In this document: piece by piece, positions 50,693-59,156 of the stretch | Numbering within the stretch: position 1 is the stretch's first letter | Layout of the letters: every line of letters starts with the position of its first letter | Origin: an uncultured Polaribacter sp. | Lineage (GTDB): Bacteria > Bacteroidota > Bacteroidia > Flavobacteriales > Flavobacteriaceae | Direction of reading: 5' to 3' | Assembly (NCBI RefSeq): GCF_947500975.1 | Contig: NZ_CANMUE010000010.1 | Coordinates: 62,001 to 126,000, forward strand | DNA length: 64,000 bases | Notes under the pieces: generated by a model | Database searches by the model: none | Seen by the model: only the letters and a program-made list of their open reading frames with translations | What the model was told of the DNA's origin: nothing | Position numbers and translations under genes: made by a program

Positions 50693-51982
50693 CTAATTGA
50701 AAAAGCCATTTTTCAAAACAGATAAGGCTTGTTGCTCCTTTTCTATCCGTATGTACTTGTAAAACTCTCGTTCCGTTTTGTGTCCCGAAAAAAGCATTAT
50801 ATCTTGAATAGATTTGCCTGCTGCATAATGGTTAGTACAAAAACTTCTACGTGCCGTATGTGTTTTTATCAAGTTATATTTTGGTACTCCTTTTTTTATC
50901 GCCTTACCACCTTTTGTGTATGAGATATTAACCATCTCCTTAAACCCAACGGTGCTACAAGCTGTTTTTATATTTCTTCTCAAGATAGGCTCACTTAATT
51001 TAGGTGGAAAATTATTGCCATATCTACTCATTATCTTCTGTATATCAACAGTTATAGGGATAAGCACCGTTGTGTCAGTTTTTTTCTGACGTACCTTAAT
51101 AAATTTGTGACCATCTAATATTTCTATGTTTTCGTTAGTCAATCCATTATAATCGCTAACCCTTTGTCCTGTATAACAGCCAATTAAAAATATATCTCTC
51201 GCTAATTCTATACGGGGACGGTTACTAAAATCTTTTTCGGCTAAAGTTTCGATTTCTGCCTCACTTAAATAAACATCTGTTGTAGTTTCTTTAAGCACTT
51301 TAAAGCTTCTATTTTTAAAAATGGTGTTGCTACTTACTCCATTTATTAAAGCATCATTTAGGAATATTTTTAGATTTTTGATATGCTTACCTATACTGTT
51401 TAAACTATAATCTTCGTTCTCTAAAAGCGTTACGAATTTGCGGTAAAACGATAGGTTTATTTCATCGAATTTTAATATTTCTTTATGCTTTTTCTCATAA
51501 AGACTCAATAACCTCAATGTTTGCTTATAAGAACGATACGTTGTAATGCCTATGGTGTTTTTCTTTGCTTCTATTAGGTTTTCACAATAGACAACTATTT
51601 TAGCGTTTTCTTGTTGCTCTATGTCGTTGTCAGAGCCGTTTATCTTTCCGCTTATTAGATCTGCCAAACGATCTACATCTAATAAACCATTATTTTTCAT
51701 AGAAGAAAGTGTGTCTTCTGTGAAAGCTCTTATTTCATCAATAAGTTTATTCACTTTATAAGCGTTGGACATCATGCCTTTGTTGGTTTTAACTCTTTGA
51801 CGTGATACATCCCATTGGTTTAATGGGCATTTATAACCTATACTCTTTTTAAAACGCTTACCTTTTGATGAAAAATGCATCATAATTAAACTTTCTTTTT
51901 GCGGTGTCGCTTCTAAACTTTTTATAGATTCTTTTAAACTAAATCTGATAACTCCGTGGGTACTCTTTACTGATAAACTCAT
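50693..51982 (-). CDS. Tyrosine-family site-specific integrase
   Basis: I set the start at 51982 (MSLSVKSTHG); the ATG at 52015 would add 11 residues. The 429-residue protein has the N-terminal SAM-like/arm-type region, then the catalytic tetrad: R274 (TGQRVSD), H375-R378 (HTARR), H401 (GHKT) and Y410 (FYKYIR), numbering from this start. This is the right-end integrase of the element, oriented away from attR. Similar enzymes of Bacteroidota target tRNA genes. Confidence 0.93.
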   Translation of the reverse strand: MSLSVKSTHGVIRFSLKESIKSLEATPQKESLIMMHFSSKGKRFKKSIGYKCPLNQWDVSRQRVKTNKGMMSNAYKVNKLIDEIRAFTEDTLSSMKNNGLLDVDRLADLISGKINGSDNDIEQQENAKIVVYCENLIEAKKNTIGITTYRSYKQTLRLLSLYEKKHKEILKFDEINLSFYRKFVTLLENEDYSLNSIGKHIKNLKIFLNDALINGVSSNTIFKNRSFKVLKETTTDVYLSEAEIETLAEKDFSNRPRIELARDIFLIGCYTGQRVSDYNGLTNENIEILDGHKFIKVRQKKTDTTVLIPITVDIQKIMSRYGNNFPPKLSEPILRRNIKTACSTVGFKEMVNISYTKGGKAIKKGVPKYNLIKTHTARRSFCTNHYAAGKSIQDIMLFSGHKTEREFYKYIRIEKEQQALSVLKNGFFN

Positions 51983-52035
51983 TGTTGTTTTTTTAATGTT
52001 ATACAAACAATACAAAGCGAATTATGTACCAAAGC

Positions 52036-52055
52036 AGGGTGTTTGAGAGGGTGTT
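52036..52055. repeat. Tandem AGGGTG repeat, right end
   Basis: Two AGGGTG units (52036 and 52048) match a pair at the left end (32951-32970) in sequence and spacing, with 17 of 20 positions identical. They are probably integrase arm-type sites. Confidence 0.65.
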
Positions 52056-52182
52056 TTTGGTTTGAATAATTCTGAATTGCATTGAAATTTATTTAATGAC
52101 AGACAGTTGATTTCCTACTGACAGGACTGACATATTAGCGATTGTCATTAAATAAGTTTCAGAATGAAACATTAATTTAGTA

Positions 52183-52195
52183 CTGGAGGTACCAC
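52183..52195. repeat. attR core, 13 bp direct repeat
   Basis: CTGGAGGTACCAC is identical to 32883-32895, the 3' end of tRNA-Phe. The surrounding bases differ. Confidence 0.88.
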
Positions 52196-52196
52196 A

Positions 52197-52230
52197 TTTA
52201 AAACCCGAACAAAAGTTCGGGTTTTTTTGT
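52197..52230 (+). terminator. Terminator just right of attR, likely the former tRNA-Phe terminator
   Basis: AAAACCCGAAC and GTTCGGGTTTTTTT form a clear stem-loop and T run just after attR on the + strand. No gene upstream on the + strand now needs it, which fits its being the former tRNA-Phe terminator. Confidence 0.75.
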
Positions 52231-52239
52231 GCTTAAAAT

Positions 52240-52689
52240 CTATTTTATAATATCTTTTACAATTTTTAAATGATGATTTGTATGCATTTTCATAAATCTA
52301 ATAGCTTTCTTTTTATTTAATTGTTTGAAAAGTGGATGATGAAAATGTTTATTCTTTGTCAAACCTTCAAGATTTTTTACATTCTCTGTTACTTCACTTA
52401 ATTGTTTTTGTAACTCTTCAATATAAATAACTTCTGGAGGTAAAACTCTTTTGGGCGATTTTGCTTTTCCTCTTGGAAAAAAACCTAAAGTAAAAACGAT
52501 CAACCTTAATCTATTAAAACTGTATTTATATTCTTTAGGATCAGAATTTACTAACGTTTTACAAACAGTATTGATCACTTTTAAGGTATGATCTAAATGC
52601 CAACCTACATTTGCTTTTGATATTTTGTTGTTTTTAGCTTCAATTATATCAAAATAGCTTTCAATTAATTTTAGTTCTTTTTCTAACAT
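52240..52689 (-). CDS. DUF1569/DinB-like protein
   Basis: This 149-residue protein has a four-helix DinB-like layout with metal-ligand-type histidines: GWHLDHTLKV near residue 29-38, FHHPLFKQL near 117 and MHTNHHLKIVKD at the end, matching DUF1569. Function unknown, possibly a metal-dependent enzyme. The 3' end of this gene is adjacent to the former tRNA-Phe terminator. Confidence 0.8.
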   Translation of the reverse strand: MLEKELKLIESYFDIIEAKNNKISKANVGWHLDHTLKVINTVCKTLVNSDPKEYKYSFNRLRLIVFTLGFFPRGKAKSPKRVLPPEVIYIEELQKQLSEVTENVKNLEGLTKNKHFHHPLFKQLNKKKAIRFMKMHTNHHLKIVKDIIK

Positions 52690-52714
52690 CTTTCTAATCG
52701 TTTTTTAAAATTAC

Positions 52715-52745
52715 AAAAAAATCCAGCTTTAAAGCTGGATTTTTA
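52715..52745 (-). terminator. Terminator after the pseudouridine synthase gene
   Basis: AAAAATCCAGCTTT/AAAGCTGGATTTTT forms a perfect stem with a T run. It is just after the stop at 52750 on the minus strand and before the DUF1569 gene. Confidence 0.8.
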
Positions 52746-52749
52746 TTAA

Positions 52750-53607
52750 TTATTTCATCATTTGTAAATTGGTAACTTCTAAATTAGTTAACTCTCTCCA
52801 TCTTCCTCTAGGCAGATTCTTTTTTGTTAATTCCGCAAAAATAACTCTGTCTAATTTATTTACTTTATAACCTACATGTTCAAATATTTTACGCACAATT
52901 CTATTTCTTCCTGAATGAATTTCGATACCAACTTCCGATTTTGGCTCGCCATCAACATAAGAAATTGCATCAATAAACACTTTTCTTCCTTCTATAATAA
53001 CATCTCCTCTTAACTTCTCTAAATCTCTTAAATCTAACTTTCTATCTAATGAGGCATGATATAATTTACGAACATTGTGTTTTGGATGCGTCAGCTTTTT
53101 TGCTAAATCACCATCATTAGTAAACAACAACAACCCAGTAGTATTTCTATCTAACCTTCCAACAGGATAAATTCTCTCTTTGGATGCGTTTGCAATCAAT
53201 TCCATAACAGTTTTACGTCCACGATCATCATCCATTGTAGTGATGTAATTCTTTGGCTTATTTAAAAGGACATATTTTTTTTGTTCGGGTGTAATTGAAG
53301 TTCCATCAAAAGTTACAATATCTCCTGGTTGAACTTTATAACCCATTTCTGTAATCAATTTACCGTTTACTACAACACTTCCATGCTCTATATAAGTATC
53401 TGCTTCTCTACGAGAACAAACGCCTGAATTTGCAATATATTTATTTAAACGGATACCTGAAGTTTCGTCGGATTTTTTTGCTGAAGTATTTTTTTTGAAT
53501 TCCTTTTTAACAGATTTTCTACCTAAAGGTTTTACAGACTTTCTATTTTGAGGTGTATTTTTTTTACCTTCTTGTCGTCTTCGCGACGAGTTCTTATTTG
53601 ATTCCAT
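52750..53607 (-). CDS. RluB-type rRNA pseudouridine synthase
   Basis: This 285-residue protein has a long basic N-terminal extension (SRRRQEGKKNTPQNRK, about residues 1-50), an S4 domain (IRLNKYIANSGVCSRREADT), and the RsuA/RluB-type core with catalytic Asp in GRLDRNTTGLLLFTNDG (about 150). It modifies U in 23S rRNA (RluB site by family); RsuA or RluE type cannot be excluded. Its start is 38 nt from the UbiA stop, so it may be read with the mevalonate genes. Confidence 0.88.
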   Translation of the reverse strand: MESNKNSSRRRQEGKKNTPQNRKSVKPLGRKSVKKEFKKNTSAKKSDETSGIRLNKYIANSGVCSRREADTYIEHGSVVVNGKLITEMGYKVQPGDIVTFDGTSITPEQKKYVLLNKPKNYITTMDDDRGRKTVMELIANASKERIYPVGRLDRNTTGLLLFTNDGDLAKKLTHPKHNVRKLYHASLDRKLDLRDLEKLRGDVIIEGRKVFIDAISYVDGEPKSEVGIEIHSGRNRIVRKIFEHVGYKVNKLDRVIFAELTKKNLPRGRWRELTNLEVTNLQMMK

Positions 53608-53645
53608 TATTAATGATTTTTGGCAAAGGTACTTAAATTGATTTT

Positions 53646-54563
53646 CTAATTCAATCTAAGAATTACTTTTTCTAACAAGAGAGAAGTATCAATAAAAACC
53701 AAACTAAAAACACCTATTAATAATAAGATTTTAAGAACGTTATGTAAAAAAAAATATTCATTTTGCTTATTAGATTTCATCAAATAAAACCCCACAAAAA
53801 AAAGTGTAATTAAAGCTAAATAAAAATAATATCTCATATAACTTAATGCCGGATAACGAAATAGAACTATAATTGGAAAAAAAGTAAGAAGTAAAAGTAA
53901 AACTGATATTTTTTTTGTTTTTTGCTCTCCGTAAAACACCGAAAAGGTTTTATAGTTATTTACAATTGCACCTTTACTATTTTGTAAATCTTTAATTAAC
54001 TCTCTTACCATTATTACCAAAAACAGGAAAATTGCATGTACAAAAATAATGTTTGAAAAATTTTTATAATAAACAAACACTGCAAAAAATGGCAAAATGG
54101 TTAAAATAGTTGCTGACAATAATCCTGTAAATGGATATTTTTTTAGTTTATGCGAATAAAACCAAATGCCAAAAATATACATAGAAAAAAACAGTGCGGC
54201 TTTCCAAGAAACAAAACATCCGAAAGTAAATCCTAAAAAATTTAAAAAGAAATAAAGCGATAATTTTGTAGACTGTTTTACATAATTATCTAGGCCTGTT
54301 TTTAAAGGTCTGTTAATTCTATCAACCTTAACATCATAAAAATTATTAATTATATAACCTCCAGCAACTACACAGACTGACGCTAAAACAATGTAGTGTA
54401 GATGTAAATCAAAAACTACATTTCTTAAAGATTTTTTTGAAGAAAAAATAAATATAGACGCCAAATATTGGGCTATAATTAATACAAGAATATTATAGCC
54501 TCTAATAACTGATAATAGACTTAAAATTTTAAAAATAATTCTTTTTACTCTGAAGGAAATCAT
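53646..54563 (-). CDS. UbiA-type prenyltransferase (geranylgeranylglycerol-phosphate type)
   Basis: This 305-residue protein has nine membrane segments and the UbiA aspartate motif NNFYDVKVDRINRP (about residues 68-81, the NDxxDxxxD-type site), plus a second acidic loop with ELIKDLQNSKGA (about 190). Its place after mevalonate kinase fits transfer of an isoprenoid chain. The bacterial (geranylgeranyl)glyceryl-phosphate transferase annotation is inference. Confidence 0.85.
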   Translation of the reverse strand: MISFRVKRIIFKILSLLSVIRGYNILVLIIAQYLASIFIFSSKKSLRNVVFDLHLHYIVLASVCVVAGGYIINNFYDVKVDRINRPLKTGLDNYVKQSTKLSLYFFLNFLGFTFGCFVSWKAALFFSMYIFGIWFYSHKLKKYPFTGLLSATILTILPFFAVFVYYKNFSNIIFVHAIFLFLVIMVRELIKDLQNSKGAIVNNYKTFSVFYGEQKTKKISVLLLLLTFFPIIVLFRYPALSYMRYYFYLALITLFFVGFYLMKSNKQNEYFFLHNVLKILLLIGVFSLVFIDTSLLLEKVILRLN

Positions 54564-54573
54564 AGAGTAAATT

Positions 54574-55500
54574 TTAGAATCTATAAACTAACTCTAACTT
54601 ATAATCTTTTAAACTTTCTTGTGCTTTTTTGTAATCTTCAGTGAAACCTAAAATATAACCTCCTCCGCCAGAACCACAAAGTTTTAAATAATAATCATTA
54701 GACACAATTCCTTTTTCCCAAACTTTATGAAACGCAGTAGGAATCATTGGTTTAAAGTTTTTTAGCACTATTTTAGATAAGTTTTTTACATTACTAAACA
54801 AAGATTTTACATTTCCTTGTAAAAAATCTTCGATACAAGCGTTTGTAGATATTGAAAATTCTTCGCTTATCATTTTTCTAAACCCTTCCTTTTTCATCTT
54901 ATTCATAAAGATATTAACCATTGGTTCTGTTTCGCCAATTTGCTCAGAATCTAATAAGAAAACAGCTCCTTTTCCTTCTTTTTGAGATGGAATTCCTGCT
55001 GGTTCAATATTTTCTTTAGAGTTAATTAAAATAGGCAAACTTAAGTAAGAATTTAATGGATCTAACCCAGAACTTTTTCCATGAAAAAAAGATTCCATTA
55101 AAGAAAATATAGCTTTTAATTTCAGTAATTTATCTCTTGTTAAATTTTCTAAAACTGTAATTTTATCATTAACATATTTATCATAAATTGATGCCACTAA
55201 AGCACCTGAACTTCCTACACCATAACCCTGAGGAATTGAAGAATCAAAATACATTCCGTTATCTAAATCAGTTTTAAACTCTTCTAAATTAAAAGAAACT
55301 AAATCTGTTTGTAAAGTAGAAACATAAGTGTAAAAACGATTTAAATTTTCGTTAGATTTTTTAGAATCTCCTTCTAAAATTTCTGAAGTTTTTAATGCTC
55401 CTCTATAAGTATTAAACGGTATTGCTAAACCTTTAGAATCTTTAATAATTCCATACTCTCCAAAAAGTAGAATTTTAGCGTAAAAAAGTGGACTTTTCAT
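54574..55500 (-). CDS. Mevalonate kinase (GHMP kinase)
   Basis: This 308-residue GHMP kinase has motif 1 KILLFGEYGIIKDSKGLAIP (about residues 9-28), motif 2 GYGVGSSGALVASIYDKY (about 92-109) with the P-loop, GKSSGLDP with the Asp catalytic candidate, and motif 3 KLCGSGGGGYILGFTE (about 275). It phosphorylates mevalonate. A promoter box (TATTTTTG, 55524-55531, minus) lies 24 nt before the start. Confidence 0.88.
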   Translation of the reverse strand: MKSPLFYAKILLFGEYGIIKDSKGLAIPFNTYRGALKTSEILEGDSKKSNENLNRFYTYVSTLQTDLVSFNLEEFKTDLDNGMYFDSSIPQGYGVGSSGALVASIYDKYVNDKITVLENLTRDKLLKLKAIFSLMESFFHGKSSGLDPLNSYLSLPILINSKENIEPAGIPSQKEGKGAVFLLDSEQIGETEPMVNIFMNKMKKEGFRKMISEEFSISTNACIEDFLQGNVKSLFSNVKNLSKIVLKNFKPMIPTAFHKVWEKGIVSNDYYLKLCGSGGGGYILGFTEDYKKAQESLKDYKLELVYRF

Positions 55501-55523
55501 ATTTTAATTAATCAATAGCGCTA

Positions 55524-55531
55524 CAAAAATA
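55524..55531 (-). promoter_or_regulatory. TAnnTTTG promoter box of the mevalonate kinase operon
   Basis: TATTTTTG on the minus strand; the 190 nt between the decarboxylase stop and this gene hold it. Confidence 0.5.
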
Positions 55532-55686
55532 CAACTTTTAATGTTGTTAAAATGTTAACAAATACTTTTGATAACCATTTTCAAGTATGAACCAACTAAT
55601 TAGCCTTTAAAAACAATATTTAAAAAAACACAATAAACTAACCATCAGCAATTTACATCTATTAATGAATCAGGATAACTAATTTT

Positions 55687-56766
55687 TTATAATTTTTTAG
55701 CACCAAAACCAACAATATCACAAATATAATGGCTGTTTTGACAAAATACAGACAACTCATTATCAATAAATTGAATAATACTTTTTTTCTCGTTTTCAGG
55801 AAACAGCACATGTACGTTTGCGCCAGCATCTAAAGTAAAACAAATATTACTGTTTTTTTCTTGACGGTACTTCCAAATTTTATTGATAATTTCTAACGTA
55901 TTAGGTTTCATCAAAATAAAATAAGGATTACTTGTTAACATCATAGCATGCAAAGTTAAAGCCTCACTTTCTACTAAATTAATAAAGTCTTTTATGCTTC
56001 CTTCTTGAAGAATTTTAGACATTTTTGATAAGTTCTCATTCGCTTGTTTAAAACGATTTTCTGCATACGGGTGATTGTGCATTAAATTATGCCCCACAGT
56101 ACTTGATACAACTTTTTCACCTTTATCAACTAACAAAATCACATCTTGATAGTTGTTAAAAATGGGATGTACTTTATAAGGGAATTTAGTACCAAATAAA
56201 TCTGAGCTTCCTTCAATTTCAGAATGATTACCCCAAACAACCATCGGCCCTTCTATACTTCTACTTGCACTTCCAGAACCTAATCTTGCTAAAAAAGAAG
56301 CTTTTTTATTGATAAATTCTTCTGATAAAATTGGATTTAATTGTTTCTCTAAACTCATTAAACACATAGAAATTGCTGATAACCCACTTGCAGAAGAAGC
56401 AATTCCACTTGAATGTGGAAAAGAATTTTTAGAATGTATTGTCATTTCATATTCAAAAATATAAGGACAATATTGTTCTACTCTTTTAAAGAATGATGCT
56501 ATTTTAGGCTTAAAATCTTTTTTTATTTTACCATCAAAATACATTTCAAATTGCACTTCCTCAGATTTTTCAATTTTCTTAAAATCTACCTTAGTAACTG
56601 TATTGCAATTATTTAGCGTAAAACTAATAGAGGCATTTTTAGGAATTTGAGGATCACTTTTACCCCAATATTTTACCAAAGCAATGTTGCTTGGAGTTTG
56701 CCAAGTTACAGTGGTTTTATCAATTAAAACATCTATTTTTTTTGGAATAAAATCAGTTTCTAACAC
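55687..56766 (-). CDS. mvaD: Diphosphomevalonate decarboxylase
   Basis: This 359-residue GHMP-superfamily enzyme has the decarboxylase-specific start TWQTPSNIALVKYWGKSDPQ (residues about 18-37), the P-loop SFPHSSGIASSASGLSAISM (about 113-132), SRSIEGPMVVWG and the late DAGANVHVLF (catalytic Asp near 315). It makes isopentenyl diphosphate. It is upstream of the mevalonate kinase gene on the same strand, with a 186-nt gap and its own promoter region between. Confidence 0.92.
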   Translation of the reverse strand: MLETDFIPKKIDVLIDKTTVTWQTPSNIALVKYWGKSDPQIPKNASISFTLNNCNTVTKVDFKKIEKSEEVQFEMYFDGKIKKDFKPKIASFFKRVEQYCPYIFEYEMTIHSKNSFPHSSGIASSASGLSAISMCLMSLEKQLNPILSEEFINKKASFLARLGSGSASRSIEGPMVVWGNHSEIEGSSDLFGTKFPYKVHPIFNNYQDVILLVDKGEKVVSSTVGHNLMHNHPYAENRFKQANENLSKMSKILQEGSIKDFINLVESEALTLHAMMLTSNPYFILMKPNTLEIINKIWKYRQEKNSNICFTLDAGANVHVLFPENEKKSIIQFIDNELSVFCQNSHYICDIVGFGAKKL

Positions 56767-56799
56767 AGTATAAAATTTGCTGTAAAGATAAAAGTTACC

Positions 56800-57489
56800 T
56801 TAGACTTCTGCTAATTTTTGCAAAACTGATTCTTTGTAACTTCTACTTATTGGAATTGCTTTTTTCTCAATTTCTACAAATTCATTTGTGTAAGAACTAA
56901 TGTTTTTGAAAGAAACAATATATGATCTATGAACCCTCATAAAATTTTTTGATGCTAATTTTTGTTCTAAACTACTAATAGTTTCTCTTGTAACAATGGT
57001 TTTTGTTGATGTAATAATCTTCACATAATCGCTCAAACTTTCAATATACAAAATAGAATTAAAATCGATTTTTACCATTTTTCTATCAGCTCTTACAAAC
57101 ATGAAATCATTTGCAGTTTCATTAGAAATTTTATTGAAAGTTACTTTTTGAATAGCTTCTAAAAAACGATCAAAAGCAATTGGTTTTAATAAATAATCTA
57201 CCACATTTAAGTTAAAACCATCAATTGCATAATCTCTATAAGCTGTTGTAAAAATTATTTTCGCTTTTGTATTGATAATTTTTGCCAAACTTAAACCTGT
57301 AATTTCAGGCATATTAATGTCTAAAAAATAAATATCTGCTAAATTTTCTTGCATAAACAAAATTGCTTCTGAAGCATTTTTACAACTTTTAATCAATTCT
57401 AAATTAGGCGTTTTAGCAATATAAGTTGCCATAATCTCTCTTGCCATAGGCTCATCATCTACAACAACACAAGTTAATTTACGACTCAT
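56800..57489 (-). CDS. LytTR-type response regulator
   Basis: This 229-residue protein has a receiver (VVVDDEPMAREI, DIYFLDINMPEI with Asp near 55, TTAYRDYA) and a C-terminal LytTR DNA-binding domain (FMFVRADRKMVKID, YIESLSDYVKI, FMRVHRSYIV). It overlaps the kinase gene by 11 nt and is read after it. Flavobacterial pairs of this type often control nearby surface or osmotic genes; no target is evident here. Confidence 0.92.
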   Translation of the reverse strand: MSRKLTCVVVDDEPMAREIMATYIAKTPNLELIKSCKNASEAILFMQENLADIYFLDINMPEITGLSLAKIINTKAKIIFTTAYRDYAIDGFNLNVVDYLLKPIAFDRFLEAIQKVTFNKISNETANDFMFVRADRKMVKIDFNSILYIESLSDYVKIITSTKTIVTRETISSLEQKLASKNFMRVHRSYIVSFKNISSYTNEFVEIEKKAIPISRSYKESVLQKLAEV

Positions 57490-58531
57490 TTATATCTATT
57501 TTTAAATTAACTTTAAAAGTATTTTCTTTTTCAAAAATTTCTAAAGCATATTTTTCTTTGTAGAGTAATTCTAATCTTTTTTTTATGTTTTCTAATCCAA
57601 TTCCTTTTTTTGATTTCTCTACTTTTTTAACTGAATTTTCAGCTTCAAAATACAAAAAACTAGCATCTGTTTTTAAATTAATATTAATTTTTAAAACATC
57701 TTTAATTTGAGCCCCATGTTTAAAAGCATTTTCTATAAAAGGCAATAATAACATTGGAGCTATTTTTAAATTTTGATTAGCAATATCAATTTTAAAATTA
57801 ACATGTAAGCTACCCTGAAAGCGTAATTTTTCTAAAGAAATATAATTTTTTATATGATTAATTTCATCCTTTAAAAACACAAGAGGTTTATCTACTTGAT
57901 ATAAAATATAATCCAACAAGTTAGATAATTTTAAAATCATTTCTGGTGCCTCTTCAGATTTTTTTAATGTAAAACCATATAAAGTGTTTAACGTATTAAA
58001 CAAAAAATGCGGATGAATCTGCATCTTCAAAAACTTTAATTCTTGTTCTTTTAACTGCAGTTGTGTTTGCAAAAATTTATTTTCTAAGGTTTTCTTTTCC
58101 TCTATAGATTTATAATGTTGTTTCCAAATTTTAAATCCGCTAGAAAGTGTAATAATCAATAAAACACACACTAAAATTACGCCAGAGTTTTTAGTTAATG
58201 CTGGCATTTGTTGAAACTCTAAATTGTAAAAAAACACAAATCCAAAAACCACCGTCATTAGCACAGCACAAACAATAAAAACACCTGCATAAAAACTATA
58301 CAATGCAAATTTTTTATGCTTCTTAACAGTTAAAAAATTAGGAATCAAATGATATATAAAAACATAAGAAGACACAATTGCAATTGTACTTAAAATGGAA
58401 GAAAACCAGAATATAAAGCTAGTGTTTTTAGAACCTACACTAAAAAAACTGTAGAAAAAAAACCAAACAACAAACCAGAAAAGAAAATGCAAAGGCACTT
58501 TTTTTAAAAAAATTAAAACTGGTTTATTCAT
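57479..58531 (-). CDS. LytS-type sensor histidine kinase
   Basis: This 350-residue protein has four N-terminal membrane segments (about residues 10-155), a coiled coil, then the His_kinase domain with FLKMQIHPHFLFNTLNTLYG (His near 178) and a HATPase with PFIENAFKHGAQ, GIGLENIKKRLELLY. It partners with the LytTR regulator; the two genes overlap. No extracellular domain of note. Confidence 0.92.
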   Translation of the reverse strand: MNKPVLIFLKKVPLHFLFWFVVWFFFYSFFSVGSKNTSFIFWFSSILSTIAIVSSYVFIYHLIPNFLTVKKHKKFALYSFYAGVFIVCAVLMTVVFGFVFFYNLEFQQMPALTKNSGVILVCVLLIITLSSGFKIWKQHYKSIEEKKTLENKFLQTQLQLKEQELKFLKMQIHPHFLFNTLNTLYGFTLKKSEEAPEMILKLSNLLDYILYQVDKPLVFLKDEINHIKNYISLEKLRFQGSLHVNFKIDIANQNLKIAPMLLLPFIENAFKHGAQIKDVLKININLKTDASFLYFEAENSVKKVEKSKKGIGLENIKKRLELLYKEKYALEIFEKENTFKVNLKIDINES

Positions 58532-58705
58532 CTTACAAATTAACTAATAATTCAAATTGATTCCCTTAAAAATAGGTGAAATTCTAATTTAACTGGCGTT
58601 TCTACATAAATTTAACTGCTTTTGTTTAAAAAGCATTTTTTTTGTTATAAACCCTTTTAAATTTGTAGTTTGTCGCTAATTATTTTTTTGACTTGCTTTT
58701 ACAAA

Positions 58706-58713
58706 TACTTTTG
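58706..58713 (+). promoter_or_regulatory. TAnnTTTG promoter box of the ExbB-like gene
   Basis: TACTTTTG with TTG at 58688-58690 (-33) and the ATG at 58738 gives a leader of about 18 nt. Confidence 0.65.
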
Positions 58714-58737
58714 GCATATAATTTTAAAACCAATATT

Positions 58738-59076
58738 ATGAATTTTATTTTAGAAGGTGGACCGCTTTTTATGGTTCCGTTATTAATTTTATTAATTATT
58801 GTTGTTATTCTTTTTGTAAAAGGGTTAAAAGACAACTCAGAGAAAAACTACAAACTTATTAAAGAAATAAGCTTATTTGCATTTGTTTTTGGAGTTTTAG
58901 GCTTTGTAATTGGACTTTTAGGTGCTTTGGAAGCAATTTCTGCAAATAGTGGAAATATGTCTCCCTCAATATTAGCAGGTGGTTTTAAAGTTGGCTTGCT
59001 CTCCCCTACTTTTGGAATGGTTATTTTTCTAATGGGGAAATTATTTACCATTATTTTAACTTCTATGAAAAAATAA
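58738..59076 (+). CDS. Short MotA/TolQ/ExbB-type proton channel protein
   Basis: I start at 58738 (MNFILEGGPLFMVPLLILLI) rather than 58693, because the promoter box ends upstream of it and the earlier ATG adds a poor extension. The 112-residue protein has three membrane segments (about residues 10-28, 45-65, 85-105) and the LLGALEAIS/GLLSPTFGMVIF pattern of MotA/TolQ/ExbB proteins, but is half the usual length. The only ExbD in the window is 44 kb away (14140). Partner unknown. Confidence 0.8.
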   Translation: MNFILEGGPLFMVPLLILLIIVVILFVKGLKDNSEKNYKLIKEISLFAFVFGVLGFVIGLLGALEAISANSGNMSPSILAGGFKVGLLSPTFGMVIFLMGKLFTIILTSMKK

Positions 59077-59097
59077 AACATTTTATTCTTTCAGTAA

Positions 59098-59137
59098 AAA
59101 AAAGCATCTTTCTAATTCTTAGAAATGATGCTTTTTT
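59098..59137 (+). terminator. Terminator after the ExbB-like gene
   Basis: AGCATCTTTCTAA (59103-59115) pairs with TTAGAAATGATGCT (59119-59132), followed by a T run that leads into the next promoter. Confidence 0.75.
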
Positions 59138-59142
59138 GTTTG

Positions 59143-59150
59143 TATTTTTG
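59143..59150 (+). promoter_or_regulatory. TAnnTTTG promoter box of the thiamine pyrophosphokinase gene
   Basis: TATTTTTG ends only 6 nt before the ATG at 59157, so the transcript probably begins at or next to the start codon (leaderless). Confidence 0.6.
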
Positions 59151-59156
59151 TGATGG

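Larger units (their letters stand above)
32883..52195. mobile_element. Integrative element in tRNA-Phe carrying a metal-efflux cluster
   Basis: A 19.3-kb insertion is bounded by the 13-bp direct repeat. The tyrosine integrase (50693-51982) lies next to the right end. An excisionase-like HTH protein and a VirE-like protein lie at the left. The two ends share a tandem AGGGTG motif (32951 and 52036), as expected of integrase arm sites. The cargo on the minus strand is metal resistance. No relaxase, coupling protein or T4SS gene is visible, so it would need help to transfer. Confidence 0.9.
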
